A DNA stretch of 64,000 bases from DAOUEO01 sp963763495 (lineage in GTDB: Bacteria > Chloroflexota > Dehalococcoidia > DSTF01 > JALHUB01). The notes under the pieces are model-generated. The model was given only the letters and a program-made list of their open reading frames with translations. It did no database searches and was not told the DNA's origin. Shown piece by piece: positions 53,755 to 62,382 of the stretch (positions are counted from its first letter, which is position 1; each line of letters begins with the position of its first letter). The position numbers were made by a program, and so were the translations under genes. Location of the stretch: positions 23,946 to 87,945 of the forward strand of contig CAVXOY010000009.1 in the NCBI GenBank assembly GCA_963763495.1, in the 5' to 3' direction.

Positions 53755-54639
53755 ATGGCAGAGAACAACCCTGAGGATATCAAGCGAGCGGTCTTGGGCC
53801 GCTACAGCGCCCACGCCCGGCGGTGGCTGGCCGATCTGGAAAAGACAGGCATGCCCTGTTGCGGGCCGTCGGAAGCACAGGCAAGCGAGTCCTCGTGCTG
53901 CGGGCCGGCGAAGCCGCAGGCGAGCGAGTCTTCCTGCTGTGGATCGGAACAGCCGAATGTCAGCGAGGCCTCCTGTTGCGACTGCTCGCCGTCAGCGGTG
54001 GCCGATCAGAACGTAGCCACGGCCATCTACTCGAAGGAGGAACTGAAGGACCTGCCGGAGGATGTCCTCACGTCGCTGGGCTGCGGCAATCCTACCGCTA
54101 TCGCCGGGCTGCAGGAGGGCGAGTCGGTGCTCGACCTGGGCAGCGGCGGCGGCCTCGACTGCTTCTTGTCGGCGCAGAAGGTGGGCCCGAGCGGCAGAGT
54201 CGTCGGGCTCGACATGAACGCGGACATGATCCAACTGGCGCGGCGCAACGCCCAGCGGGTGGGCGCCGAGAACGTGCAGTTCCGCCTGGGCGAGATGGAG
54301 GAGATGCCCTTCCCGGACGCCTCGTTCGACGTGATCATCTCCAACTGCGTGATCAACCTCTCCCCTGACAAGGACGCCGTCCTGCGCGAGTGCTACCGCG
54401 TTCTCAAGCCGGGAGGGCGGCTGCGGGTGTCGGACATCGTCTGGACGCGGGAGCCGAGCCAAGCGGAGCGCAACGACCTGGCGAGCTGGACGGCCTGCGT
54501 GGCGGGCGCCCTGACCGAGATGGACTATGCCGACAAGCTGCGGGCGGCCGGATTCCGCGAAGTGCGGGTGGAGCCCAAGGGAGGACCGGATACGCCGGTG
54601 GTGAACCTCTACAGCGGCTACATCTCCGCCGAAAAGTAA
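53755..54639 (+). CDS. arsM: Arsenite methyltransferase with tandem Cys-Cys repeats
   Basis: ArsM methylates As(III) with S-adenosylmethionine. The 294-aa protein has LTSLGCGNPTAIAGL with the first active-site Cys (110), the SAM loop VLDLGSGGGLDCFL, ISNCVINLSPDK with Cys 198 and WTACVAGALTEMDY with Cys 248, so the three arsenic-binding thiols are present. Between residues 33 and 78 an insertion holds four CC pairs at 35-36, 48-49, 61-62 and 74-75, exactly 13 residues apart, in repeats built on ASESSCCG. Such short Cys-rich insertions occur in some ArsM relatives, but this regular array is striking. It may deliver arsenite to the active site. It follows the padR genes on the same strand and is intact. 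Confidence 0.93.
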   Translation: MAENNPEDIKRAVLGRYSAHARRWLADLEKTGMPCCGPSEAQASESSCCGPAKPQASESSCCGSEQPNVSEASCCDCSPSAVADQNVATAIYSKEELKDLPEDVLTSLGCGNPTAIAGLQEGESVLDLGSGGGLDCFLSAQKVGPSGRVVGLDMNADMIQLARRNAQRVGAENVQFRLGEMEEMPFPDASFDVIISNCVINLSPDKDAVLRECYRVLKPGGRLRVSDIVWTREPSQAERNDLASWTACVAGALTEMDYADKLRAAGFREVRVEPKGGPDTPVVNLYSGYISAEK

Positions 54640-54854
54640 CTGTACCCTCGATACCAATGGCCTGGCGTCTACCCTTGTCTGCCGGGCCATTGCTTTGCCC
54701 AGCGTGGCCGCCCATTATGGCGCGGCTGCGGTAATTCACACGTATTGACGATTAATAAATACGGTTGTGGCAACGCTTGTCGCTGCTAGGGGCAGGGCGT
54801 GAGAATCGCGCCCCGCGCCGGCCAGTTGCCGGGCAATAGTGAAAGGGGTCTGCC

Positions 54855-55714
54855 ATGTTCAAGAAGCTCATCATCGCCGGCGGCGTGTTGGTCCTGTTTA
54901 TGACCGCCTGCGGATCGGGAGACAAGAAGGAGCCGTCGACGGAGGCGGAGAAAACGGCTGCACCCCCCACTGCGGTTGCCACTGTCGAGAAGGAGGCGAC
55001 GCCGGTGGTAGAGCCGACACAAGGGAGGACGAATGAGCGGCGGCGGGGCGGTCAAGAGCGCATTCCAGCCGCTCAGCCTCATGGGTGGGCCGATGTTCGG
55101 CAGCAGTGGCAGCAGCGGGCTGAGCATGGAGGGTGGGTCGCAGGAGGTTGCTCCCGAGTTGAAGGCGGCGCTTCTCCATGAGGCTGATCTTCCTCCCGGC
55201 TTCGGCAACTTGGGCGGAGATATGGGCTTCGCTGCAGATACCCCTGAGGGCCATATGGAGATGGCCATGAACATGTTCTTCCGGGGCGACATGGTCACGG
55301 GAGACAGCGCTGAAATCGTGATGTCGGGTGCGATGACGATGTCTGGCAGTGCCCTAGCGGAGTTCGATTCCAGTATCGCCGAGATGGAGGGGATGAACCT
55401 GAGCCCGGAAGAGATCGAGGAGATTGATGGGCGAATCGGGGATGCAGGGCATCGAGTTCAAGGAATTCCGGTTCCTCAAGGCTTCGGGTCTGGGCGAATC
55501 GGGCGTCGGGCTGCACATGGTAATGGACATGAGCAGCTATGCCGGGGGTGCGGGGAGTGAGATGGGCGCCTTCGAAAACGGCATGGCGATGGATGTATAT
55601 ATGTTCAAGGCCGGCGACCGCATCCTGATGGTGGTGACGATGTGGCCGGCAAGCGAGCAGCCGAATGTCGATGCGCTGGCGCTGGCTGAGATCATGGACG
55701 GACGGGCGCAGTAG
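54855..55714 (+). CDS. Met-rich secreted lipoprotein, two frameshifts
   Basis: The signal peptide MFKKLIIAGGVLVLFMTACGSG ends in a lipobox (here key part LFMTAC) and is followed by an acidic Pro/Thr/Ala linker. Near 55030 the frame shifts, and the body continues in another frame (AVKSAFQPLSLMGGPMFGSS, then EMAMNMFFRGDMV). A second shift near 55425 leads to IEFKEFRFLKASGLGESG and ends at 55714. Two body segments together contain about 28 Met in roughly 225 residues, near 12 percent. I know no family. The C-terminal half has regular strands (MAMDVYMFKAGDRILMVVTMW) that could form a lipid-binding-like barrel. A strong terminator follows. Met-rich exported proteins often bind soft metals, but this is inference. 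Confidence 0.72.
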
Positions 55715-55744
55715 CGCAGCGCTACTATTACAGCGAGACAATCG

Positions 55745-55774
55745 ACAGGGCGGTCAAGCGACCGCCCTGTTTTC
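55745..55774 (+). terminator. Terminator after the lipoprotein gene
   Basis: ACAGGGCGGTC (55745-55755) and GACCGCCCTGT (55760-55770) form a perfect 11-bp stem around AAGC, followed by TTTC. Confidence 0.88.
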
Positions 55775-55857
55775 ATCTCTGCGGGTGGGCGATATCATGC
55801 CTGTCAAGCCTGTCCCGGATAGTTTCGCGCAAAAACTGCATTTAAAGCCGTAAATCC

Positions 55858-55896
55858 TTGACAATATGCAGGATCCGTCCTACTCTGGAATCAGAG
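55858..55896 (+). promoter_or_regulatory. Promoter of the suf operon with overlapping palindrome
   Basis: TTGACA (55858-55863), 17 bases, then TACTCT (55881-55886) make a near-consensus promoter. The palindrome CTCTG-GAAT-CAGAG (55883-55896) overlaps the -10 box and the start point, the position of a repressor site. No suf regulator gene is present in the window. The leader to the sufC ATG is short. Confidence 0.68.
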
Positions 55897-55934
55897 ATTC
55901 CCTATCGAACCGGAATGAGAGAGCGGGGGCAAGC

Positions 55935-56711
55935 ATGTCCAAAGAGGGAGCGCTTTTTGTAATCGACAACCTTCACGTTAGCGTCGAAGGCAAGGAGATC
56001 GTGAAGGGGCTCAATCTCACCATTGAACGCGGCGAGACCCATGCCATAATGGGGCCCAACGCCTCGGGCAAGAGCACGCTCGCGCATGCTCTGATGGGTC
56101 ATCCGCGCTATGAGATTACCAAGGGAAAGGTGCTGCTCAAGGGGGAGAACATCGTCGGTCTGAAGCCGGACGAACGGGCGCGGCGGGGCCTCTTTCTCGC
56201 CTTCCAGTACCCGCGGGCGATCCCCGGCGTCAGCATGGTGAACTTCCTCCGCTCCGCCCTCCGCGCCGTGCGAGGCAGCGACGTCCCGGTGCGCGAGTTC
56301 CGAACGATGCTTCAGGAGACGATGGAGCTGCTGAAGGTGGACGAGTCGTTCGCCCGCCGCTACATCAACGACGGTTTCTCGGGCGGCGAGATGAAGCGGG
56401 CAGAAGTCCTACAGATGAGCATCCTCCAGCCGGAAATGGCGATCCTGGATGAGACGGACTCAGGGCTGGACATCGACGCGCTGCGGACGGTCGCCGAAGG
56501 GATCAACGCTCTGGCCAACGATCAGCGAGGGTTCCTCGTCATCACCCATTATCAGCGTATCTTGAACTACGTTCGGCCTGACCATGTCCACGTTCTCTTC
56601 GACGGGCGCATCATCAAGTCGGGAGGGCCGGAGCTGGCGCACGAGCTGGAGGCCGAAGGATACGAGCGGCTGATCGGCGAGTACGCGGCGGCGCAGGGGG
56701 TCAGCAAGTGA
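55935..56711 (+). CDS. sufC: Fe-S cluster assembly ATPase SufC
   Basis: SufC is the ATPase of the SufBCD scaffold. The 258-aa protein has Walker A GPNASGKS, the Q-loop FLAFQYPRAIPGV, the signature FSGGEMKRAEVLQ and Walker B MAILDETDSGLDIDAL, with the SufC-specific ETDSGLD. I start at ATG 55935; the frame is open further upstream but covers the promoter. It overlaps sufB by four bases. Confidence 0.97.
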   Translation: MSKEGALFVIDNLHVSVEGKEIVKGLNLTIERGETHAIMGPNASGKSTLAHALMGHPRYEITKGKVLLKGENIVGLKPDERARRGLFLAFQYPRAIPGVSMVNFLRSALRAVRGSDVPVREFRTMLQETMELLKVDESFARRYINDGFSGGEMKRAEVLQMSILQPEMAILDETDSGLDIDALRTVAEGINALANDQRGFLVITHYQRILNYVRPDHVHVLFDGRIIKSGGPELAHELEAEGYERLIGEYAAAQGVSK

Positions 56712-58114
56712 CAGACCGCAAGGCCGCTGACATTGTGTCGGACGGCTACAAGTGGGGTTTCCACGACGAGGCCCGCCCTCTCTTCAGGACTGAAAAGGGG
56801 CTCTCCCGCAAGGTTGTGGAGGAGATTGCCGGCATCAAGGAGGAGCCCCAATGGATGCGCGACTTTCGCCTCCGCTCTCTGGAGATGTTCGAGAAGAAGC
56901 CGATGCCCGGGTGGGGCCCTGACCTCTCCAGCATCAACCTTGACGAGATGTACTACTTCGCCCGCGCCAGTGACCGGGCGGAGCGCGACTGGAAGGATGT
57001 CCCTGACTATATCCGGCGCACCTTCGACCGGCTGGGGATACCGGAGGCGGAGCGCAAGTTCCTCGCCGGCGTCGGCGCCCAGTACGACTCGGAGGTCGTC
57101 TATCACAACATCCGCGAGGAGCTTTCCAAGGTAGGCGTCATCTTCGTCGACATGGATACCGCCGTCCGCGAGTATCCCGACCTTGTCCGCCAGTACATGG
57201 GTACGCTCGTCCCGCCGGCCGACAACAAGTTCTCTGCCCTCAACAGCGCCGTCTGGAGCGGCGGCAGCTTCATCTACGTGCCGGAGGGCGTGCGGGTGGA
57301 TGTGCCGCTCCAAGCCTACTTTCGGATCAATGCCGAGAACATCGGCCAGTTCGAGCGAACGCTGATCATCGCCGAACCGGGGAGCTTTGTCCACTACATC
57401 GAGGGGTGCACGGCTCCTATCTACACTACGAATTCCCTGCACGCCGCCGTCGTCGAGGTCATCGTCAAGAAGGGGGCGCGCGTCCGCTACAGCACCGTCC
57501 AGAACTGGTCCAATAACGTCTACAACCTAGTGACGAAGCGGTCCATCGCCTATGAGGACGCGGTCGTCGAGTGGGTGGACGGCAATCTGGGGAGCCGGAC
57601 GACGATGAAGTACCCGGCGATCGTCCTCCGCGAGCCGGGCGCCCATGGCGAGGTGCTTTCCCTGAGCTTCGCCGGCCAGGGGCAGCATCAGGACACCGGC
57701 GCCAAGGCGATCCATCTGGCGCCTCACACGACGTCAGTGATCACGGCGAAGTCGGTGAGCAAGGACAACGGGCGGGCGAGCTATCGCGGCCTGGTGAAGG
57801 TGATCAGAGGGGCGAAGGGTGTCAGGTCAAGCGTGCGCTGCGACGCGCTTCTCTTGGATGAGGGCTCGCGCTCGGACACTTATCCGACGATGGAGATCGA
57901 TGAACAAGAGGCTACGATCTCCCATGAGGCGACGGTGAGCAAGGTGGGCGAGGAGCAGCTCTTCTATCTTCAGAGCCGGGGTATCGCCGAGCAGGAAGCG
58001 ACAAAGATGATTGTGAACGGCTTCGTGGAGCCGGTTGTCAAAGAGCTGCCGATGGAGTATGCGGTGGAGCTTAACCGGCTGATCGAGCTTCAGTTGGAGG
58101 GTGCGGTCGGCTAG
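56708..58114 (+). CDS. sufB: Fe-S cluster scaffold SufB
   Basis: The 468-aa protein has typical SufB segments: KWGFHDEARPLFRTEKGLS, VYHNIREELSKVGVIFVDMD, KFSALNSAVWSGGSFIYVP, HYIEGCTAPIYTTNSLHAAVVE with the conserved Cys, and a C-terminal LFYLQSRGIAEQEATKMIVNGF. It forms the SufBC2D complex with its neighbours and assembles 4Fe-4S clusters. The GTG start is coupled to sufC. Intact. Confidence 0.97.
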   Translation: MTDRKAADIVSDGYKWGFHDEARPLFRTEKGLSRKVVEEIAGIKEEPQWMRDFRLRSLEMFEKKPMPGWGPDLSSINLDEMYYFARASDRAERDWKDVPDYIRRTFDRLGIPEAERKFLAGVGAQYDSEVVYHNIREELSKVGVIFVDMDTAVREYPDLVRQYMGTLVPPADNKFSALNSAVWSGGSFIYVPEGVRVDVPLQAYFRINAENIGQFERTLIIAEPGSFVHYIEGCTAPIYTTNSLHAAVVEVIVKKGARVRYSTVQNWSNNVYNLVTKRSIAYEDAVVEWVDGNLGSRTTMKYPAIVLREPGAHGEVLSLSFAGQGQHQDTGAKAIHLAPHTTSVITAKSVSKDNGRASYRGLVKVIRGAKGVRSSVRCDALLLDEGSRSDTYPTMEIDEQEATISHEATVSKVGEEQLFYLQSRGIAEQEATKMIVNGFVEPVVKELPMEYAVELNRLIELQLEGAVG

Positions 58115-58129
58115 CCGAGGGCAGTGGGA

Positions 58130-59431
58130 ATGGGGACGGTGTTAGAACGGAAGCTGGTCGAGGATATCTCCTCGTTGTACGAGGAGCCGGCGTGGCTGCG
58201 GGAGCGGCGGCTAGCTGCCTGGCGTCTCTATGAGGAATTGCCTCTGCCCACGGGCAAAGAGGAGGAGTGGCGCCGCACAGACGTCAGCGCCCTGAACCTC
58301 GAAGGGCTGACGCTGTTCGCGCCTACCGCACCATCGTCGAGGCTTCCCGTCGGCTTGCGGGAGGGACGGAACGGCTACGGTGGACAGGTTGTCCAGAGCG
58401 GCTCACGCATCGTCTTCCAGGAGATGCGATCTGAGCCGGCTGAGCAGGGCGTGGTCTTCACCGATCTCCACTCCGCTGTCCAGCGGCATCCCAGACTCAT
58501 ACAGCGACACTTTATGACCGAGGCCGTGCTACCCGCTGAGTGGAAGTACGTGGCCCTTCATGCTGCCCTCTGGAGCGGCGGCGCCTTTCTCTACGTCCCG
58601 GCCGGCGTGGAGGTGTCTATGCCCCTGCGCTATGCCGTCGGCGTCGATGAAGCGGGAACGGGAGTCTTCCCCCACACCCTGATCGTGGCGGAAGCGGGGA
58701 GCAGCGTCACCTTCATCGATGAACAGCGCTCGGCGACGCGGAAGGGCACGGGATTCAGCAGCGCTGTCGTCGAGATCATCGCCGGTGAGGGCGCGGAGGT
58801 GCGCTACGTCGGCGTCCAGGGCTGGGGGAAGAACGTCAACAGCTTTCTTACGCTGCGAGCCCTCCTTGATAAGGGCAGCCGGCTGCATCTGATGTCGGTC
58901 GGTCTGGGGGGCAGGGTCGCCAAGGCCAAGATCGAGGCGGTCCTGAGGGCGCCCGGCGCGCGCGCGGAGATCGTCGGCCTCACCTTTGCCGATGGGGATC
59001 AGCATTTCGACTACAACACGCTGCAGGATCACACTGCGCCCAATACCGTCAGTGACTTGCTGTTCAGATCAGCCATGAAAGACAGGTCGCGGTTTGCCTG
59101 GTATGGCCTGACGAGGGTGCACAAGGGGGCCGGCGGCAGCGACGCCAATCAGGAGAGCCGCAGCCTCCTCCTCAGCGACGAGGCGCGGGCGGTGCCGATG
59201 CCGGTGCTGGAGATCGAGGCTTATGACGTCGAGCGTTGCAGTCACGGCGCCACCGTGAGCTCGGTGGACGAGGAGCAACTCTTCTATCTGATGTCTCGCG
59301 GCATACCGCGGGAGGAGGCGTCGCAGGCGGTTGTGGAGGGATTCTTCCGGCAAGGGCTAGAGCGTCTGGGGAGCGATGGTCTGCGGCGAAGCGTTGTCCG
59401 CGCTCTTCAGCGTAAGCTGGCGGTTGGCTAG
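58130..59431 (+). CDS. sufD: Fe-S cluster assembly protein SufD
   Basis: SufD is the SufB paralog of the scaffold complex. The protein has GKEEEWRRTDVSALNL, YVALHAALWSGGAFLYVPAG, ILVAEAGSS-like HTLIVAEAGSSVTFIDEQ, FNYNT-type FDYNTLQDHTAPNT and a C-terminal CSHGATVSSVDEEQLFYLMSRG with the conserved Cys-His. The ATG at 58130 is eight bases after GAGGG; a GTG two codons earlier is too close. Intact, 434 aa. Confidence 0.96.
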   Translation: MGTVLERKLVEDISSLYEEPAWLRERRLAAWRLYEELPLPTGKEEEWRRTDVSALNLEGLTLFAPTAPSSRLPVGLREGRNGYGGQVVQSGSRIVFQEMRSEPAEQGVVFTDLHSAVQRHPRLIQRHFMTEAVLPAEWKYVALHAALWSGGAFLYVPAGVEVSMPLRYAVGVDEAGTGVFPHTLIVAEAGSSVTFIDEQRSATRKGTGFSSAVVEIIAGEGAEVRYVGVQGWGKNVNSFLTLRALLDKGSRLHLMSVGLGGRVAKAKIEAVLRAPGARAEIVGLTFADGDQHFDYNTLQDHTAPNTVSDLLFRSAMKDRSRFAWYGLTRVHKGAGGSDANQESRSLLLSDEARAVPMPVLEIEAYDVERCSHGATVSSVDEEQLFYLMSRGIPREEASQAVVEGFFRQGLERLGSDGLRRSVVRALQRKLAVG

Positions 59432-59438
59432 GGGGAAG

Positions 59439-60711
59439 ATGATGAAAGACCAGCCGGCTAAGCCGAGTACGGCGCTGGATATCGAGGCGATCCGGAGGGA
59501 TTTCCCGATCCTGCAGCGTACGGTGCATGGCAAGCCGCTCGTGTATCTGGACAACGCTGCTACCACGCAGAAGCCGGTGCAGGTCATCGACGCGCTGGTG
59601 GAGTATTACGAGCACTATAACGCCAACATTCACCGCGGTCTCCACACACTGGCGGAAGAGGCGACTGCCCGCTACGAGGAAACGCGGAGTAAGGTCGCGG
59701 GCTTCATCAACGCCCCCGGTACGGAGAGCGTCATATTTACCCGCAACACTACGGAGTCGATCAACCTGGTCGCTCAGGCCTGGGGGCGGAAGTATCTCCG
59801 GCCGGGCGATGAGATAGTGCTGACGGTCATGGAGCACCACAGCAACCTCGTACCTTGGCAGCTCTTGGCCAAGGAGACCGGCGCCGTGTTGCGCTTCGTC
59901 GACATTGATGACGAAGGGCGGCTCCTTTGGAGTGACTGGGAACGGATGATCGGCGAGAAGACAAAGCTGGTTGCCGTGACCCATATGTCCAACGTGCTGG
60001 GCACCATCAACCCCGATCAAGGAGATCGCCGAGCTTGCCCATCAGCGGGGCGCCATGCTGCTGGTGGATGGGGCGCAGAGCGTTCCCCACATGCCGGTGG
60101 ATGTTCAGGAGCTGGACTGCGATTTCCTTGCCTTCTCCAGCCACAAGATGCTCGGGCCAACCGGCGTGGGGGTGCTTTACGCTCGTCGCAGCGTGCTGGA
60201 GGGGATGGACCCCTTCCTGGGCGGCGGCGAGATGATCAGCAAAGTGACGCTGGAGGAGTCGACCTGGAATGACCTGCCCTGGAAGTATGAGGCGGGCACA
60301 CCCAATATCGCCGATGTTGTCGCTTTCGGGGCCGCTATAGACTATCTGCGTGGTCTCGGCATGGAGGCGGTGCGGGCACATGAGGTCGATCTAGCAGGCT
60401 ATGCCCTCGACGTTTTGGGGAGAATACCGGACCTGGTGATCTACGGGCCGAAGGATGCAGCCGCTCGCGGTGGTGTCATCGCTTTCAATCTGGGTGATCT
60501 GCATCCTCACGACGTGGGCACCGTCCTCGACAGCTACGGCATAGCGATCCGAGCCGGGCATCACTGCGCGCAGCCGCTCATGAGACGACTGGGCTGCGTC
60601 GCGACCGGCCGGGCCAGTTTCTACGTCTACAACCGTCGGGAGGAGATCGACGTCCTGGCGGAGGGAATACGAGAGGTCGCGAGGTTCTTTGGCCGTGCCA
60701 CCCATTCCTGA
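59439..60711 (+). CDS. sufS: Cysteine desulfurase SufS, one frameshift
   Basis: SufS takes sulfur from cysteine for cluster assembly. The protein has DFPILQRTVHGKPLVYLDNAATTQKP at the N-terminus (key part YLDNAATTQKP), HRGLHTLAEEAT, FTRNTTESINLVA, MEHHSNLVPWQLL and the PLP Lys in FLAFSSHKMLGPTGVG. The active-site Cys is in AIRAGHHCAQPLM. Near 60015, after TINP, one base is lost or gained at a CCCC run, and the frame resumes as IKEIAELAHQRGAMLLVDGAQS. Total length is about 424 aa, normal for group II desulfurases. Confidence 0.95.
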
Positions 60712-61144
60712 ACCACAACTCGATGATTTGTACAGGGAGCTGATCCTGGACCACTACCGGAATCCGCGGAACCGGCGGTCTCTTGATGACCCTAAGGTCG
60801 TTGGGGAAGGGTACAATCCCCTATGCGGCGATGAGGTTGAGGTTCAGGTGCGGCTTGATGGGGGCGTCATCAGCGACATTGGCTTCGCGGGGCGTGGCTG
60901 CTCGATCAGTCAGGCATCCGGCTCGATGATGACGGAGGCCGTGAAGGGCAAGTCACTGGAGGATGTCCGGTCTTTGATCGCCGCCTTTACCCGCATGATG
61001 ACCGATCCCGACTTCGCGCCGCCGGCGGAGCTGGGCGACCTAGAGGCGCTGCAGGGCGTGGCCAAGTACCCGGTTCGCGTGAAGTGCGCTACCCTCGCCT
61101 GGCGTGCCTTGGAGGAAGGCCTCAATCAGCGAGGCAGTGAATAG
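60689..61144 (+). CDS. sufU: SufU-type Fe-S scaffold / sulfur acceptor
   Basis: The 151-aa protein has the SufU pattern: LYRELILDHYRNPRNRRSL, YNPLCGDEVEVQVRLDGG with the first Cys, GRGCSISQASGSMMTEAVKGK with the second and RVKCATLAWRALEEGL with the third. These bind zinc and accept sulfur from SufS. It overlaps the sufS end by 23 bases from the TTG; a GTG two codons later is possible. Confidence 0.95.
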   Translation: MAVPPIPEPQLDDLYRELILDHYRNPRNRRSLDDPKVVGEGYNPLCGDEVEVQVRLDGGVISDIGFAGRGCSISQASGSMMTEAVKGKSLEDVRSLIAAFTRMMTDPDFAPPAELGDLEALQGVAKYPVRVKCATLAWRALEEGLNQRGSE

Positions 61145-61170
61145 GACGCTGGCTCTAGCTGGGAATCGGA

Positions 61171-61488
61171 GTGGCAGGAGTGTTACTGCTTTCCGAGGAG
61201 ATGATAAGGGAACGGCTGCGGGACGTGGTGGACCCGGAGTTGCGCCTGAACGTTGTTGACCTTGGCCTTATCTACGGCATCGAGATCGACGCACAGACGG
61301 TGCGTATCACCTACACACTGACCAGCCCCGCCTGTCCTCTGGGTGGGGTTATCGCCGAGCAGATCCGCGGGGCGGTCGCAGAGATGCCCGGCGTCCGCGC
61401 TGTCGAGCTCAGCCTCACCTTCAGTCCACCCTGGGATCCGCGCACTATGGCGAGCGAGGATGCCCAGATGGAGCTGGGGATCTGGTAG
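61171..61488 (+). CDS. sufT: SufT-like MIP18/DUF59 Fe-S maturation protein
   Basis: The 105-aa protein has the DUF59 core: VVDPELRLNVVDLGLIYGIEID, TYTLTSPACPLGGVIAEQI with the conserved Cys, and LTFSPPWDPRTMASEDAQMELG. SufT helps load Fe-S clusters into target enzymes. It ends the suf operon, 26 bases after sufU, before a terminator. Confidence 0.93.
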   Translation: MAGVLLLSEEMIRERLRDVVDPELRLNVVDLGLIYGIEIDAQTVRITYTLTSPACPLGGVIAEQIRGAVAEMPGVRAVELSLTFSPPWDPRTMASEDAQMELGIW

Positions 61489-61489
61489 T

Positions 61490-61512
61490 CACCTGCACGG
61501 ACAGGTGTTTTC
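61490..61512 (+). terminator. Terminator of the suf operon
   Basis: CACCTG (61490-61495) and CAGGTG (61502-61507) form a 6-bp stem with a 6-base loop, followed by TTTTC, right after the sufT stop. Confidence 0.7.
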
Positions 61513-61738
61513 AGGGTTTACTTCCTCCCATTAGGGCACTTTCGTAGATATGAGAGTGGCTCACCCCCAGGCAAGTTAGGGTGCCAGCACCCTTCATCCG
61601 CGCCCCGATTATTTCGAAACACAATCAGACCCAAAACGGATGGGATGGCAGTCAAGACCTGACTGCTAGTAGCCCCGCCCAGAGCGGGGGACGGGCCGCG
61701 TCTCAAAAGGGCCCATGCTTCCAGTAAGGAGGGAGTGA
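61513..61738 (+). other. Structured leader of the archaellin-like gene
   Basis: No gene is seen. The stretch holds two good hairpins: GCAGTCA (61648-61654) with TGACTGC (61660-61666), and CCCCGC (61673-61678) with GCGGGG (61684-61689). AAGGAGG follows near the ATG. I compared it by eye with c-di-GMP riboswitch features and do not see the conserved core. Confidence 0.4.
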
Positions 61739-62312
61739 ATGAGTAAGCTGTTAAGGTTTATCAAAAGAGCAACGCGGGAAGAGGAAGGCATCACGGGTCT
61801 GGAAACGGCCATCATCCTGATCGCCTTCGTAGTGGTTGCGACTGTGTTCGCCTTCGTGGTATTGAGCACCGGTCTCTTTAGCTCCGAGCGGGGCAAGGAG
61901 GCGGTATACTCCGGTCTCCAGAAGACCAGGGGTTCGCTCGAGCTGCGAGGCAGCGTAATCGCCAACACCGACGGCACCACGGTGTCAGACCTCGTCTTCG
62001 ACGTGGCGAACGCCGCCGGTGGCGAGCCGGTCAACCTTGACCCGGCCGCGACCAGCAACAAGGTGGTCATCGACTACCGCGATAGCGACGCCAACGAGGC
62101 CAACATGACCTGGACAATCGATTGGTTGGTCGGCGACGCCGATAACTTGATGGAGGCCGGAGAGCTGGCGGAGATTACCGTCGATGTCAGCGCGCAGACG
62201 CCTGGGGGCCAACCAGGCGTTCACACTCGAGGTGAAGCCGCCGCTGGGTGGCACGATGGTCATCGCCCGGACGACTCCCGCCGGCCTCGATACCGTGGTC
62301 GACCTCCACTAA
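61739..62312 (+). CDS. Archaellin-like (archaeal flagellin-type) secreted protein, C-terminal frameshift
   Basis: The N-terminus has an archaeal class III signal peptide: basic KRATREEEG, cleavage before ITGLETAIILIAFVVVATVF, then VVLSTGLFSSERGKEAVYSGL and SLELRGSVI, all hallmarks of archaellins. The body is a beta-rich domain. Near 62205, in a run of five G, the frame shifts. The corrected tail reads NQAFTLEVKPPLGGTMVIARTTPAG followed by LDTVVDLH (archaellins end similarly), with a stop at 62312, about 191 aa. A strong AAGGAGG site precedes the ATG. No motor gene (arlI, arlJ) lies nearby, so it may form a filament elsewhere assembled, or a pilus-like fibre. Confidence 0.88.
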
Positions 62313-62382
62313 GGAGAACTCGTACTCCTGCTGAGGCGCCAGACGAACGCGGCCGTCAAATAGAATAGAAAAGCCTCAATAT

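Noticed and set aside
61513..61738. c-di-GMP riboswitch before the archaellin-like gene
   Set aside because: The conserved GEMM core and tetraloop-receptor segments are not recognisable; only unrelated hairpins are seen.
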